6,694 bases of DNA. It comes from Bacteroidia bacterium (GTDB lineage Bacteria > Bacteroidota > Bacteroidia > Bacteroidales > UBA12481). Numbering within the stretch: position 1 is the stretch's first letter; each line of letters opens with the position of its first letter. The notes below the pieces were generated by a model that was not told the DNA's origin, searched no databases, and saw only the letters and a program-made list of their open reading frames with translations. The position numbers were made by a program, and so were the translations under genes. The stretch covers positions 1-6,694 of the forward strand of contig JAPLDV010000917.1 of assembly GCA_026391235.1 (NCBI GenBank). Reading direction: 5' to 3'. Positions 1-6,040 of the stretch are shown here, in pieces.

Positions 1-1958
1 TCCCAGTCCTTTCTGCTACCCAATTTGTAACCAGCCACCAGGTTAAGGTTGTGGCGTCGATCAAAATGGGGCACATAATCCGTGAATTCGTCTTCACGGG
101 TCACATAGCCCAGTGAATAAGCCAGATATAGATTCCAGGATGCGGTATTCCAGTCAGCCAGGCAATCAACACCATAAGCCCAGCCCTTTTCAATGATAAA
201 ATACTTGATCAGGTATTCAGGGAAGACATTATCCGCATTCAGCACGAGGTCATACATTTTATACCGGTTATAATTAATCATCCGGTAGTAGTCCTTGACA
301 TAACCTTCGACAGACAATTTCAGGTTTTTAGGACCGAAGAAACTCAAGCCGAGAACGGCATGCCAGGCAAGTGAGATTTTATCGTTGATGTATTTCCCGC
401 GATAGGTATCCTGGACCCAGGAGGGTCCAATATAATACCCCTGGAAGAGGTTCACAACATCTTCAGGAGAGGTTGTCGATACGAGATTTTGCGAATAGAG
501 GCCGGTCGCAAAATTCATACTCAGGAGGTCGTTGATACGGTACCGGACCTTCAGTCGGGGTTCGGGTGCAAAGAATGACTGATCGGCGTAATAGTGCAAC
601 CGTAAGCCAGGTTCGATCAGGAAACGAGCCGCTTCGATTTTTGAATCCAGAAAAGTGAGGATCTCCGTGGTAAAGTACTCGTTTTCTTGTAGGAGGTTAC
701 CGATACCGGCAAATGTATGAAGGGTATTTATGACATTCATTTCGGTTCCCCATAAAAAACTGAAAACCGGGCCATTGTAAAAGACTTTAAACATAGCTTC
801 GAGGCTATTATACCGGGTGATTCGCGGACGCTTCGATTGTTCCAGGAATTTACCGCGGTAATCGGAATAATAGAGTGTCGATTCAAACAGAAGCCTGCTG
901 CTGCTAGGTGAAACCAGAAAACGGAGTCCGCCACCATTGTTTTCCCAGGATGAATGCATTAGTCCGGTATAATCCGCCGCATCGGTAAAATGCATGCCGA
1001 TCAGGTCGAGCTGATCTCCCTTGCGGCCAATGAGACTGACTTTGCCGAAAAAATCATTGTAATTAAATGGAATTCCGGTGCTATCCAGGTATGGATAGAC
1101 CAATCCGGCAGTTTTGTTGATATATGAACCCTTATTATAGAGGATTACCGACACCGACGACGGGTCTTTCTCCGTCATTTTCTTCAGCGGCCCTTCAACC
1201 ATGAATCCGTAGCCAAAGGTTGAGGCAGAAGTTTTGGCCTTGAATTCGCGACGGTTTCCAATGCGGGTTCTTATATCAATGACCGATGAGGTCCTGCCTC
1301 CATACCGGGCACTAAATCCGGCGGTATAAACATCGACCGAACCAATGGTTTCAGTATCAAATACCGAGGCAAATCCAACTGAATGGAAAGGATTGATCAC
1401 GGTTATCCCGTCAATTTTAACCAGGTTCTGTACTGAAGCCCCTCCTCTCACATAGAATTGCCCGCCACGGTCGCCGGTAAAAATGATTCCCGGTATCACC
1501 TGAAGATATTCGGCCAGGTCAGACTGGCCGGTTAAACCGGGAATTCTTTTCAGTGTTTCCTGAGTCAGGTGATGTGCCGACACTGTATTCATGCGCTCCA
1601 TCCTCAATCGTTCAGCGTTAATTGTGGCTATCTGCAATTCATAGATGTGCGGTTTAAGGTAAATTACCAGCTGCTCCATCACATCAGGCCTGATCATTAC
1701 ATTCTTCAGGTAATCCTCAAACCCGAGACATGAAACCTTGATAACCTGGCTGCCTACCGGGACATGGGTAAAAAGGAAGAACCCATCCGGATCGGTGACA
1801 GCACCTGTTTTGGTGCCTACAAGGCTGATTGAAGCAAACGGAACTGGCTGGAGAGATGATGCTTCATATACAAAACCTTTGACAATACCAGTCTGTGGAA
1901 ATACCTGCATGCTATTTATCAGTAAAAGCATGCAAATGACTAATTCTGATTTTTTCAT
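1..1958 (-). CDS. TonB-dependent outer-membrane receptor with N-terminal carboxypeptidase-regulatory-like domain (C-terminus beyond window)
   Basis: The frame is open from ATG at 1958 down to base 3, giving 652 residues with no stop; I followed it codon by codon over bases 1-1200 and continuously for the rest. Residues 1-22 are a signal peptide (MKKSEL, then a hydrophobic stretch ending VFPQ). Residues 25-102 fit a carboxypeptidase-regulatory-like beta domain (VKGFVYEASSLQPVPFA, GAVTDPDGFF). Residues about 125-232 are the plug, with FYVRGGASVQNLVKIDG, INPFHSVGFASVFD and GFSARYGGRTSSVIDIRTR. The rest is beta-barrel rich in Tyr, Trp and alternating hydrophobics. Receptors of this class are usually near 800 residues, so perhaps 130-150 are missing. 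Family role: energised import across the outer membrane using TonB; the substrate cannot be told. No clear TonB box or STN domain was seen. The start is fixed by the ATGA overlap with the lipoprotein gene. It is not called SusC because its partner is DUF4249, not SusD. Confidence 0.93.
   Translation of the reverse strand, partial: MKKSELVICMLLLINSMQVFPQTGIVKGFVYEASSLQPVPFASISLVGTKTGAVTDPDGFFLFTHVPVGSQVIKVSCLGFEDYLKNVMIRPDVMEQLVIYLKPHIYELQIATINAERLRMERMNTVSAHHLTQETLKRIPGLTGQSDLAEYLQVIPGIIFTGDRGGQFYVRGGASVQNLVKIDGITVINPFHSVGFASVFDTETIGSVDVYTAGFSARYGGRTSSVIDIRTRIGNRREFKAKTSASTFGYGFMVEGPLKKMTEKDPSSVSVILYNKGSYINKTAGLVYPYLDSTGIPFNYNDFFGKVSLIGRKGDQLDLIGMHFTDAADYTGLMHSSWENNGGGLRFLVSPSSSRLLFESTLYYSDYRGKFLEQSKRPRITRYNSLEAMFKVFYNGPVFSFLWGTEMNVINTLHTFAGIGNLLQENEYFTTEILTFLDSKIEAARFLIEPGLRLHYYADQSFFAPEPRLKVRYRINDLLSMNFATGLYSQNLVSTTSPEDVVNLFQGYYIGPSWVQDTYRGKYINDKISLAWHAVLGLSFFGPKNLKLSVEGYVKDYYRMINYNRYKMYDLVLNADNVFPEYLIKYFIIEKGWAYGVDCLADWNTASWNLYLAYSLGYVTREDEFTDYVPHFDRRHNLNLVAGYKLGSRKDW
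1955..1958 (-). other. ATGA stop/start overlap coupling the lipoprotein and receptor genes
   Basis: On the minus strand the receptor ATG (1958-1956) and the lipoprotein TGA (1957-1955) share bases. This arrangement normally means translation of the second gene is coupled to the first, and it implies one transcript. Only a weak AGG-containing stretch (ACAGGTACG) precedes the receptor start, so re-initiation by terminating ribosomes is likely. It also decides the receptor start over the internal Met codons 10 and 17. Confidence 0.9.
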
Positions 1959-2929
1959 CGTACCTGTGAAAAAAAAGGGTTAAACAAGGTAGAATCAGGA
2001 TCAGTATAGGGACCATTATAAAGAAAACGCACAAATTTCAGATGCCGGATAGTGCTGGAATCTGCCAGAACTGAATTAAAGGATTCGAGGGGGCATACAT
2101 TTTTCAATTTCGCATGGTGGACTGCAAAGAACAATCCCATTCCACCTTTTATATTGCTGAAATATTGCTTGCGATTATCTGTAAACCGGCTGGCAATATT
2201 CAAATAGTTTGCAAGGGCTTCATCTCCGGTCCAGACCGAAAAGTCGAACCGGTAAAACATCCTGAAATCCACCATCGGATCATCCAATATCAATTTATTA
2301 AGCAGTCCCAATACATAGGCCAATTGAAAATCCCTGCCATACTCATTCTGGGGAGCATACTTTGGTGTATCGCTGAAAGTCACTTTCCGGAAAAGGGTAT
2401 CTCCGTTCAGCATAAAATCGAGGTATTTGAAAGATACCGTCCAAACGGTAGCGGATGCGGGCAGATAGCTAATATGGAATGGCCTTTCAGGATCTGTAAA
2501 CCTGAACTTCCCATGAACCACCGCAGCCGGAACAGGATAGGTAAATTCGGCTGGCATGAGGGCGGAAATACTGGACGACAGGGTCTTGCCGTTTGCCGGA
2601 TTTTCAATTTTCAAGGTGTAGGTTTGCCCGGGAGCCAGACCGTAATCTCCCAGCTGGTATATTATATTACCCGAGGGCTCCTCAAGGTAAACCCGAACAG
2701 AGGTATCTGGCAGATAATAAGCAGGATCATTGACCATCACAGTGGCATCGCCCTTGCCATTGATGAGTCTGCGAACCTTAACCTGCTGGACGGTACCTGA
2801 ACCATCAAGGCAGCCAATTACATATAGCATATCGGGGGCATCACCGGGAAACATATCGATCTCGTTATTGCAGGAAATTGATAATCCCCAGAGAATCGCC
2901 GCTGACAGGATCAGACGGAACGTTTTCAT
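1955..2929 (-). CDS. DUF4249 family outer-membrane lipoprotein
   Basis: A complete 324-residue protein. Residues 1-19 form a lipoprotein signal peptide (MKTFRLIL, hydrophobic core, LSIS) with the lipid-anchor cysteine at C20. The mature start NNEID has no strong inner-membrane retention signal by eye. The layout fits DUF4249: an early strand region (DMLYVIGCLDGSGTVQQVKV), a Gly-x-x-Tyr motif in a beta domain (LAPGQTYTLKIENP, about 98-111), and near the C-terminus SNIKGGMGLF (258-267), which I take as the family hallmark. DUF4249 proteins are Bacteroidota lipoproteins of unknown function often found beside TonB-dependent receptors; an accessory or lid-like role as for SusD is inference. It is first in a two-gene operon and overlaps the receptor start by four bases. 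No Shine-Dalgarno sequence precedes ATG 2929. An 8-base T run lies in its last codons. The family call comes from motif recall, not a search. Confidence 0.85.
   Translation of the reverse strand: MKTFRLILSAAILWGLSISCNNEIDMFPGDAPDMLYVIGCLDGSGTVQQVKVRRLINGKGDATVMVNDPAYYLPDTSVRVYLEEPSGNIIYQLGDYGLAPGQTYTLKIENPANGKTLSSSISALMPAEFTYPVPAAVVHGKFRFTDPERPFHISYLPASATVWTVSFKYLDFMLNGDTLFRKVTFSDTPKYAPQNEYGRDFQLAYVLGLLNKLILDDPMVDFRMFYRFDFSVWTGDEALANYLNIASRFTDNRKQYFSNIKGGMGLFFAVHHAKLKNVCPLESFNSVLADSSTIRHLKFVRFLYNGPYTDPDSTLFNPFFSQVR
1969..1976 (-). other. T8 tract forming a T TTT TTT heptamer in the lipoprotein frame
   Basis: The last lipoprotein codons read CCT TTT TTT TCA CAG GTA CGA TGA. The T of CCT plus two TTT codons make the heptamer X XXY YYZ (1976-1970) in the correct phase for -1 slippage. 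After a -1 shift the frame reads TTC ACA GGT ACG ATG and continues directly into the receptor frame with no stop. The sequence is certain; whether slippage happens is not known, and no downstream stimulatory structure was identified. Confidence 0.45.
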
Positions 2930-2958
2930 GACATAACATATTAGTTAAGGGGACAAAA

Positions 2959-2989
2959 CAAAGGTGCGCAAACCCGGCGGATTCACAAC
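2959..2989 (-). promoter_or_regulatory. candidate Bacteroidota-type promoter for the DUF4249-receptor operon
   Basis: On the minus strand there is a CACCTTTG element (2966-2959), one mismatch from the -7 consensus TAnnTTTG. Exactly 19 bases upstream lies GTTG (2989-2986), one mismatch from the -33 TTTG. Transcription would start near 2952, leaving a leader of about 20 bases before ATG 2929. Both boxes are imperfect, so this is a weak candidate; no better match was found between 2930 and 3250. Confidence 0.3.
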
Positions 2990-3013
2990 CAACAAAAGAG
3001 AAAATATTCGTGA

Positions 3014-3055
3014 GGGAGTTAAGGGAGTTAAGGGAGTTAAGGGAGTTAAGGGAGT
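3014..3055. repeat. 9-bp minisatellite, about 4.7 copies of GGGAGTTAA
   Basis: Four perfect copies run 3014-3022, 3023-3031, 3032-3040 and 3041-3049, followed by a partial GGGAGT at 3050-3055. There are no spacers, so it is not a CRISPR array. It lies about 25 bp upstream of the candidate operon promoter's -33 box, roughly 85-125 bp before the lipoprotein ATG. Because 9 is a multiple of 3 the frames stay open locally (GVK or REL repeats), but no start codon or gene context supports translation. Confidence 0.9.
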
Positions 3056-3254
3056 GGGTGAATTAAAGGAGGAATGAAGAATATCCTTCAATAGTTTGCC
3101 GGTGGCATCGAAAAGTTTTATCCGGATGGATCCTGAGCCACACCAGAGAGATTATAAGACCCGGCAGAGGCGAACCACGAAAAAAGAAACCCGGGAGAAG
3201 AAATTCAATGAACAGCAAACCCTTATGAAATTTTCTTTAGATCGTCAGGAATAG

Positions 3255-3272
3255 GGAGGCATGTTTGCCTCC
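3255..3272. repeat. perfect 7-bp stem hairpin (GGAGGCA / TGCCTCC, 4-base loop)
   Basis: GGAGGCA (3255-3261) pairs fully with TGCCTCC (3266-3272) across TGTT. The right half recurs as GCATATTTGCCTCCGTTT at 3306-3323, where GCATrTTTGCCTCCGTT is shared except for one base. No T-run follows, so it is not a standard terminator. It looks like part of a decayed dispersed repeat. Confidence 0.75.
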
Positions 3273-3302
3273 GTTCCGAATCTCCATCATACCAGCCGTA
3301 GA

Positions 3303-3358
3303 GACGCATATTTGCCTCCGTTTAGTCCAACCAAGGTACTGTTGGGCTGACGCATATT
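3303..3358. repeat. direct repeat GACGCATATT, two copies
   Basis: GACGCATATT occurs at 3303-3312 and again at 3349-3358. The first copy sits in GTAGAGACGCATA, which resembles the GTAGAGACGCA half of a dispersed palindrome seen in many bacterial genomes; that resemblance is from memory. No matching TGCGTCTCTAC arm is present, so any such element is degenerate. Confidence 0.55.
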
Positions 3359-3404
3359 GGTGTAGGCCTGGGCCAGAAAAGGTAGGAAATACAATTTTGT
3401 GTTG

Positions 3405-3424
3405 CCCCCGAATTCATTCGGGGG
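3405..3424. repeat. 20-bp palindrome, CCCCCGAAT / ATTCGGGGG
   Basis: The 9-base arms at 3405-3413 and 3416-3424 are perfect reverse complements separated by two bases (TC). One extra G follows at 3425, then TTAGG rather than a T-run, so a rho-independent terminator is unlikely in either direction. Together with the GGGCT hairpin 25 bp downstream it resembles a compact REP-like unit. Confidence 0.85.
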
Positions 3425-3449
3425 GTTAGGAGATAAAGATTGTAAACCA

Positions 3450-3462
3450 GGGCTTTGAGCCC
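3450..3462. repeat. short hairpin GGGCT-TTG-AGCCC
   Basis: A 5-bp perfect stem with a 3-base loop, 25 bp to the right of the 20-bp palindrome. It is too short to mean much alone; its closeness to the larger palindrome suggests the two form one repeat unit spanning about 3400-3465. Confidence 0.5.
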
Positions 3463-3485
3463 AAATCCTTAAAACTATACACTTT

Positions 3486-3497
3486 CAGGAATTCCTG
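3486..3497. repeat. 12-bp perfect palindrome CAGGAATTCCTG
   Basis: The sequence equals its own reverse complement. It has a zero-spacer dyad, more like a dimeric-protein site than an RNA hairpin, but it could occur by chance in a region this size. It is about 260 bp before the patatin start. Confidence 0.45.
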
Positions 3498-3615
3498 GTA
3501 TTCGTCCTTAAAAGTCTTCTACTTATAACAACAGGAAATTGATTGAAATGGAAATTTTACGGTAATAATAGACGATCTAACCTTAACCAAACAACATTGG
3601 ATGTATAATGTTCGT

Positions 3616-3634
3616 ATCAGTTATGGTAACTGAT
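3616..3634. repeat. 8-bp inverted repeat ATCAGTTA-TGG-TAACTGAT upstream of the patatin gene
   Basis: The arms at 3616-3623 and 3627-3634 are perfectly complementary around a 3-base centre. It lies about 92 bp upstream of the patatin -7 box and 122 bp before its ATG, a place where an activator or repressor could bind. AT-rich arms with no T-run argue against a terminator. No regulator gene is visible in the window. Confidence 0.5.
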
Positions 3635-3668
3635 CAGAGTTGAAAGAAAGGCTATATAAACCGGGGAG

Positions 3669-3701
3669 ACACTGAGATCACGAATAAACACAGAGATTCA
3701 C
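3669..3701. repeat. degenerate direct repeat ACACwGAGAT(T)CAC, two copies
   Basis: ACACTGAGATCAC (3669-3681) and ACACAGAGATTCAC (3688-3701) differ by one substitution and one inserted base. Similar CACGGAG/ACACAGAG strings are common in intergenic DNA of Bacteroidota in my recollection. It ends 25 bp before the patatin -7 box. Confidence 0.5.
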
Positions 3702-3725
3702 CCGTCCACAGTAGGATTTTTGCGA

Positions 3726-3733
3726 TATCTTTG
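3726..3733 (+). promoter_or_regulatory. -7 promoter box TATCTTTG for the patatin gene
   Basis: TATCTTTG matches the Bacteroidota -7 consensus TAnnTTTG exactly. Transcription would start near 3740, leaving a leader of about 16 bases before ATG 3756. A good -33 TTTG at the expected distance (about 3702-3706) is missing, so this rests on the -7 box and its position. If real, it rules out the in-frame TTG at 3720 as a start, since that codon would lie upstream of the transcript. Confidence 0.55.
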
Positions 3734-3755
3734 TTCGCTTACCAACCATATCCCA

Positions 3756-5972
3756 ATGGCCCTTCTAAATCTTAAATCCTTTAACCTTTTTACTTTCCTC
3801 CTTACTTTATTCCTGAGCCTTGAGCCTTGCGCCCTGATTCTTGTGCCAACTGCTTTGCAGGGTCAGTCGAGGCCCAAAGTGGGATTGGTGCTTAGCGGCG
3901 GAGGGGCAGCCGGACTGGCGCATATCGGTGCGATCAGGGTATTGGAGGAGGCTGGCATTCCTATCGATTATGTTGCAGGAACAAGCATGGGATCGATTGT
4001 AGGCGGGATGTTTGCGATGGGCTATACCGCAGCTGAGATGGAGAAACTGGTTAAGGAGATAAACTGGGAATCTCTCCTGGCTGATGTGGTTCCCCGCAAC
4101 GATCTCACTTTTGAGTATAAGGAGCAACTCGAGAAATATTTTTATGATTTCCCGATAAGCAAGGGAAAACTTCAACTGCCAACCGGTTTAATTGCGGGTA
4201 CAAATATTACCAACTTACTGGCAGGCATCACCTGGCCGGCTTATAAAATCAAGATTTTCAACCAGTTGCCCAGACCGTTCCTGTGCATAGGCGCTGATGT
4301 GGTTACCGGACAAGAGGTGGTGCTAAGCAGCGGTAACCTGCACGATGCTTTGCGCGCCAGTATGGCTATACCCACGGTATTCACTCCTGTTGAGGTAAAC
4401 GGGAAGCTGCTCATAGATGGTGGATTCATCAATAATTTTCCTGCCGATCATCTCAAGGAAATGGGAGCTGACATCATCATCGGAATTGACGTCCAGAGAG
4501 AGCTTTACAAAAAAACCGAACTCCACTCGCTTATCACCATCCTTAAACAGATCAGCACGTTAACCCGGGAAGACATCAATGCCCGCAACAGGCTCTTGTG
4601 TGATATCCTCATTCGTCCGAATACTCCCGGTGCGAGTACATTAACCTTTGGCATGGCCGATTCGATCATCCGCACCGGGGAGAGATATGCCCGTGCCCAA
4701 TGGATTACGCTTAAAAAACTGGCTGACAAACTGAATACTTATTCAGTCGGCCAAGAGAGCCAGGTGGTTCCCTTACCCAAAGTGGACTCCTTGTTTGTCA
4801 GGGAGATTGCTTTTACCGGATTAGAAAAGGTAAATCCTGATTTTGTTCAGTCCAGGATGAATCTTCCTTTCCCGGCCTGGCTCAGGGAGAACGATATTTT
4901 TCGTGCCATGCAGCGGGTATACGGAACGAATGAATTTACAAAGATCACCTACCAGCTGGATCCCGTTTCGGATGGAGTACGTCTTACGGTAAGGGCTGAA
5001 GAAAAAGAAAAAAACCTTGTGCATGTTGGTCTCCATTTCGACAATCTGTTCAATGCATCTTTGCTTGCACGGGCTGATCTGCGTAACCTTTTGAAGCCGG
5101 GAGATCAACTGGGTTTCGACATAAATCTGGGGGAGAATCCGAATCTCAATGCATCTTATTTTTTCTTATTCCGAAAAAGGCACCAGTATGGGCTGATCGC
5201 TGAAGTTGGCCGGCTCCGCGCTTATGAATACAAAGATAACCGGAAGATCAGCAGTCAAATTTATCGAAACGGATCGCTGGATTTCGTTATACGAACCACC
5301 TGGCGCAACCAGTTCGCGGCGACCTTGGGTATCCAGGGTGAAATCGCCGGGATTTCCCCGAATATCGGTGACTGGAATATACAAACGTTCAGCTCAAAAA
5401 TGGTCAATCTCTTCATTCAGCTTAAGAAGGACAACTTCAACAAAATTCCCTATCCTACCCAGGGAGAGAAGGCGGAACTGATGATTAAGGAAGTCAATAA
5501 CTTTACGGATAAGGGCAACATACCTGCCTTGATTTTTGATTTCAGATACCGGAGGGCATTCGAGCTTTCTCCAAAATGGAGCCTTCAGCCATCGGTAATT
5601 GCAACATTTGCCTTAGGGGATTCGATCCCCTATCCTTACCGCTCTTATATCGGCGGACTTGGCTATTATCACAAAAGTGTGATCCCGTTTGCCGGTATGG
5701 ACTACATGGAACGCGCATCCAACCATGCCCTTATCGTGAGGGCAGATCTCCAATACCGTTTACGGGGCAATCATTACCTGGTTTTGAAATTGAACGCCGG
5801 CAAATCGTTCAATACGTTAAGCCAATTCAATTATGCCAAAGCAAATCTGGCCGGTATCGGATTAACCTACGGATATTCAAGTCCGATAGGTCCGGTTGAA
5901 GTCACACTGATGGGCTCAACCACGAGTAAAAGACCAATCCTGTTTATTAATCTCGGATATTGGATAAGATGA
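3756..5972 (+). CDS. patatin-like phospholipase with POTRA-like segment and C-terminal Omp85-type beta-barrel
   Basis: A 738-residue outer-membrane protein, a normal length for this Bacteroidota family. Residues 1-37 are a long signal peptide (LKSFNLFTFLLTLFL core, ending LQGQ). The patatin domain spans about 41-290: oxyanion-hole GGGAAG (48-53), nucleophile elbow GTSMG with Ser77, and Asp221 in LIDGGFINNFP completing the Ser-Asp dyad. Residues about 347-415 fit one POTRA domain (VREIAFTGLEKV through LTVRAEEKEK). Residues about 420-738 are a barrel of the Omp85 type, with SYIGGLGYY and PFAGMDYME near 630-652 and an aromatic C-terminus LGYWIR. All key residues are present, so lipase activity is expected. 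The layout parallels type Vd autotransporters such as PlpD and FplA; whether the lipase faces outward is inference. ATG 3756 is preferred over TTG 3720 because of the signal peptide and the TATCTTTG box between them. It stands alone, divergent from the receptor operon. Confidence 0.95.
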   Translation: MALLNLKSFNLFTFLLTLFLSLEPCALILVPTALQGQSRPKVGLVLSGGGAAGLAHIGAIRVLEEAGIPIDYVAGTSMGSIVGGMFAMGYTAAEMEKLVKEINWESLLADVVPRNDLTFEYKEQLEKYFYDFPISKGKLQLPTGLIAGTNITNLLAGITWPAYKIKIFNQLPRPFLCIGADVVTGQEVVLSSGNLHDALRASMAIPTVFTPVEVNGKLLIDGGFINNFPADHLKEMGADIIIGIDVQRELYKKTELHSLITILKQISTLTREDINARNRLLCDILIRPNTPGASTLTFGMADSIIRTGERYARAQWITLKKLADKLNTYSVGQESQVVPLPKVDSLFVREIAFTGLEKVNPDFVQSRMNLPFPAWLRENDIFRAMQRVYGTNEFTKITYQLDPVSDGVRLTVRAEEKEKNLVHVGLHFDNLFNASLLARADLRNLLKPGDQLGFDINLGENPNLNASYFFLFRKRHQYGLIAEVGRLRAYEYKDNRKISSQIYRNGSLDFVIRTTWRNQFAATLGIQGEIAGISPNIGDWNIQTFSSKMVNLFIQLKKDNFNKIPYPTQGEKAELMIKEVNNFTDKGNIPALIFDFRYRRAFELSPKWSLQPSVIATFALGDSIPYPYRSYIGGLGYYHKSVIPFAGMDYMERASNHALIVRADLQYRLRGNHYLVLKLNAGKSFNTLSQFNYAKANLAGIGLTYGYSSPIGPVEVTLMGSTTSKRPILFINLGYWIR
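3814..3834 (+). repeat. heptamer tandem repeat (TGAGCCT, 2 copies plus a diverged third) inside the signal-peptide coding region
   Basis: TGAGCCT at 3814-3820 and 3821-3827 is followed by the related TGCGCCC at 3828-3834. It encodes the unusual LEPCA part of the signal peptide of the patatin protein (residues about 20-26). Similar TGAGCCTTGCGCC tracts occur, from memory, as intergenic simple repeats in Bacteroidota. A 7-base unit changes reading frame if copies are gained or lost. Confidence 0.6.
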
Positions 5973-6003
5973 TTTGTTTGAAATAATAAAAATTGTACTT
6001 TTA
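5973..6003 (+). promoter_or_regulatory. candidate promoter TTTG-N19-TACTTTTA for the secreted-protein gene
   Basis: A -33 TTTG (5973-5976) begins directly after the patatin stop codon, and 19 bases later TACTTTTA (5996-6003) matches TAnnTTTG except for the last base. Spacing fits the Bacteroidota housekeeping promoter. Transcription would begin near 6009-6010, about 31 bases before ATG 6041. No terminator is visible between the genes, so read-through from the patatin gene is also possible. Confidence 0.5.
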
Positions 6004-6040
6004 ACCGATTGAAAAATTACACTCATTTAAAACAATTGCT

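Larger units (their letters stand above)
2930..3755. other. 826-bp intergenic region between divergent genes, repeat-rich, no gene found
   Basis: Neither strand holds an open frame that looks like a protein, and no tRNA or rRNA was recognised. The stretch separates the minus-strand lipoprotein operon from the plus-strand patatin gene, so it must hold both promoters. It contains a 9-bp minisatellite (3014-3055), perfect small hairpins (3255-3272, 3405-3424, 3450-3462, 3616-3634), a 12-bp palindrome (3486-3497) and degenerate direct repeats (3303-3358 and 3669-3701). Nothing recognisable was seen in about 3060-3240 or 3500-3600. The concentration of short palindromes resembles REP/BIME-like intergenic elements, which is a judgement by pattern only. 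Confidence 0.7.

Noticed and set aside
2114..2800. A 228-residue open frame on the plus strand opposite the DUF4249 gene
   Set aside because: It is wholly antisense to a convincing lipoprotein with a signal peptide and family motifs. Its own protein has no signal, domain or sensible composition, so it is a shadow of the real gene.
1..2929. A classical SusC/SusD polysaccharide utilisation pair
   Set aside because: The lipoprotein shows DUF4249 features rather than a SusD helical repeat fold, and no glycan-degrading enzyme is in the window.
3014..3055. CRISPR array, or coding GVK repeats
   Set aside because: The 9-bp units are directly abutted with no spacers, and no start codon or longer frame supports translation.
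3065..3094. AAAGGAGG followed by a tiny frame (MKNILQ)
   Set aside because: Only one base separates the purine run from ATG, the peptide has six residues, and these organisms rarely depend on Shine-Dalgarno sequences.
3405..3425. Rho-independent terminator
   Set aside because: The stem is strong but it is followed by TTAGG on one side and preceded by GTTG on the other, with no T-run in either direction; it also lies over 450 bp upstream of both genes' starts, not at a gene end.
3652..3660. TATATAAA-like stretch as a promoter
   Set aside because: It is not the Bacteroidota -7 consensus, and the exact TATCTTTG match is better placed for the patatin gene.
3720..3755. TTG start extending the patatin protein by 12 residues
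   Set aside because: A -7 promoter box lies inside the extension and the ATG at 3756 gives a proper signal peptide.
3807..4175. A 122-residue minus-strand frame over the patatin N-terminus
   Set aside because: It runs antisense to the catalytic region of a well-supported gene, with no promoter or recognisable motif.
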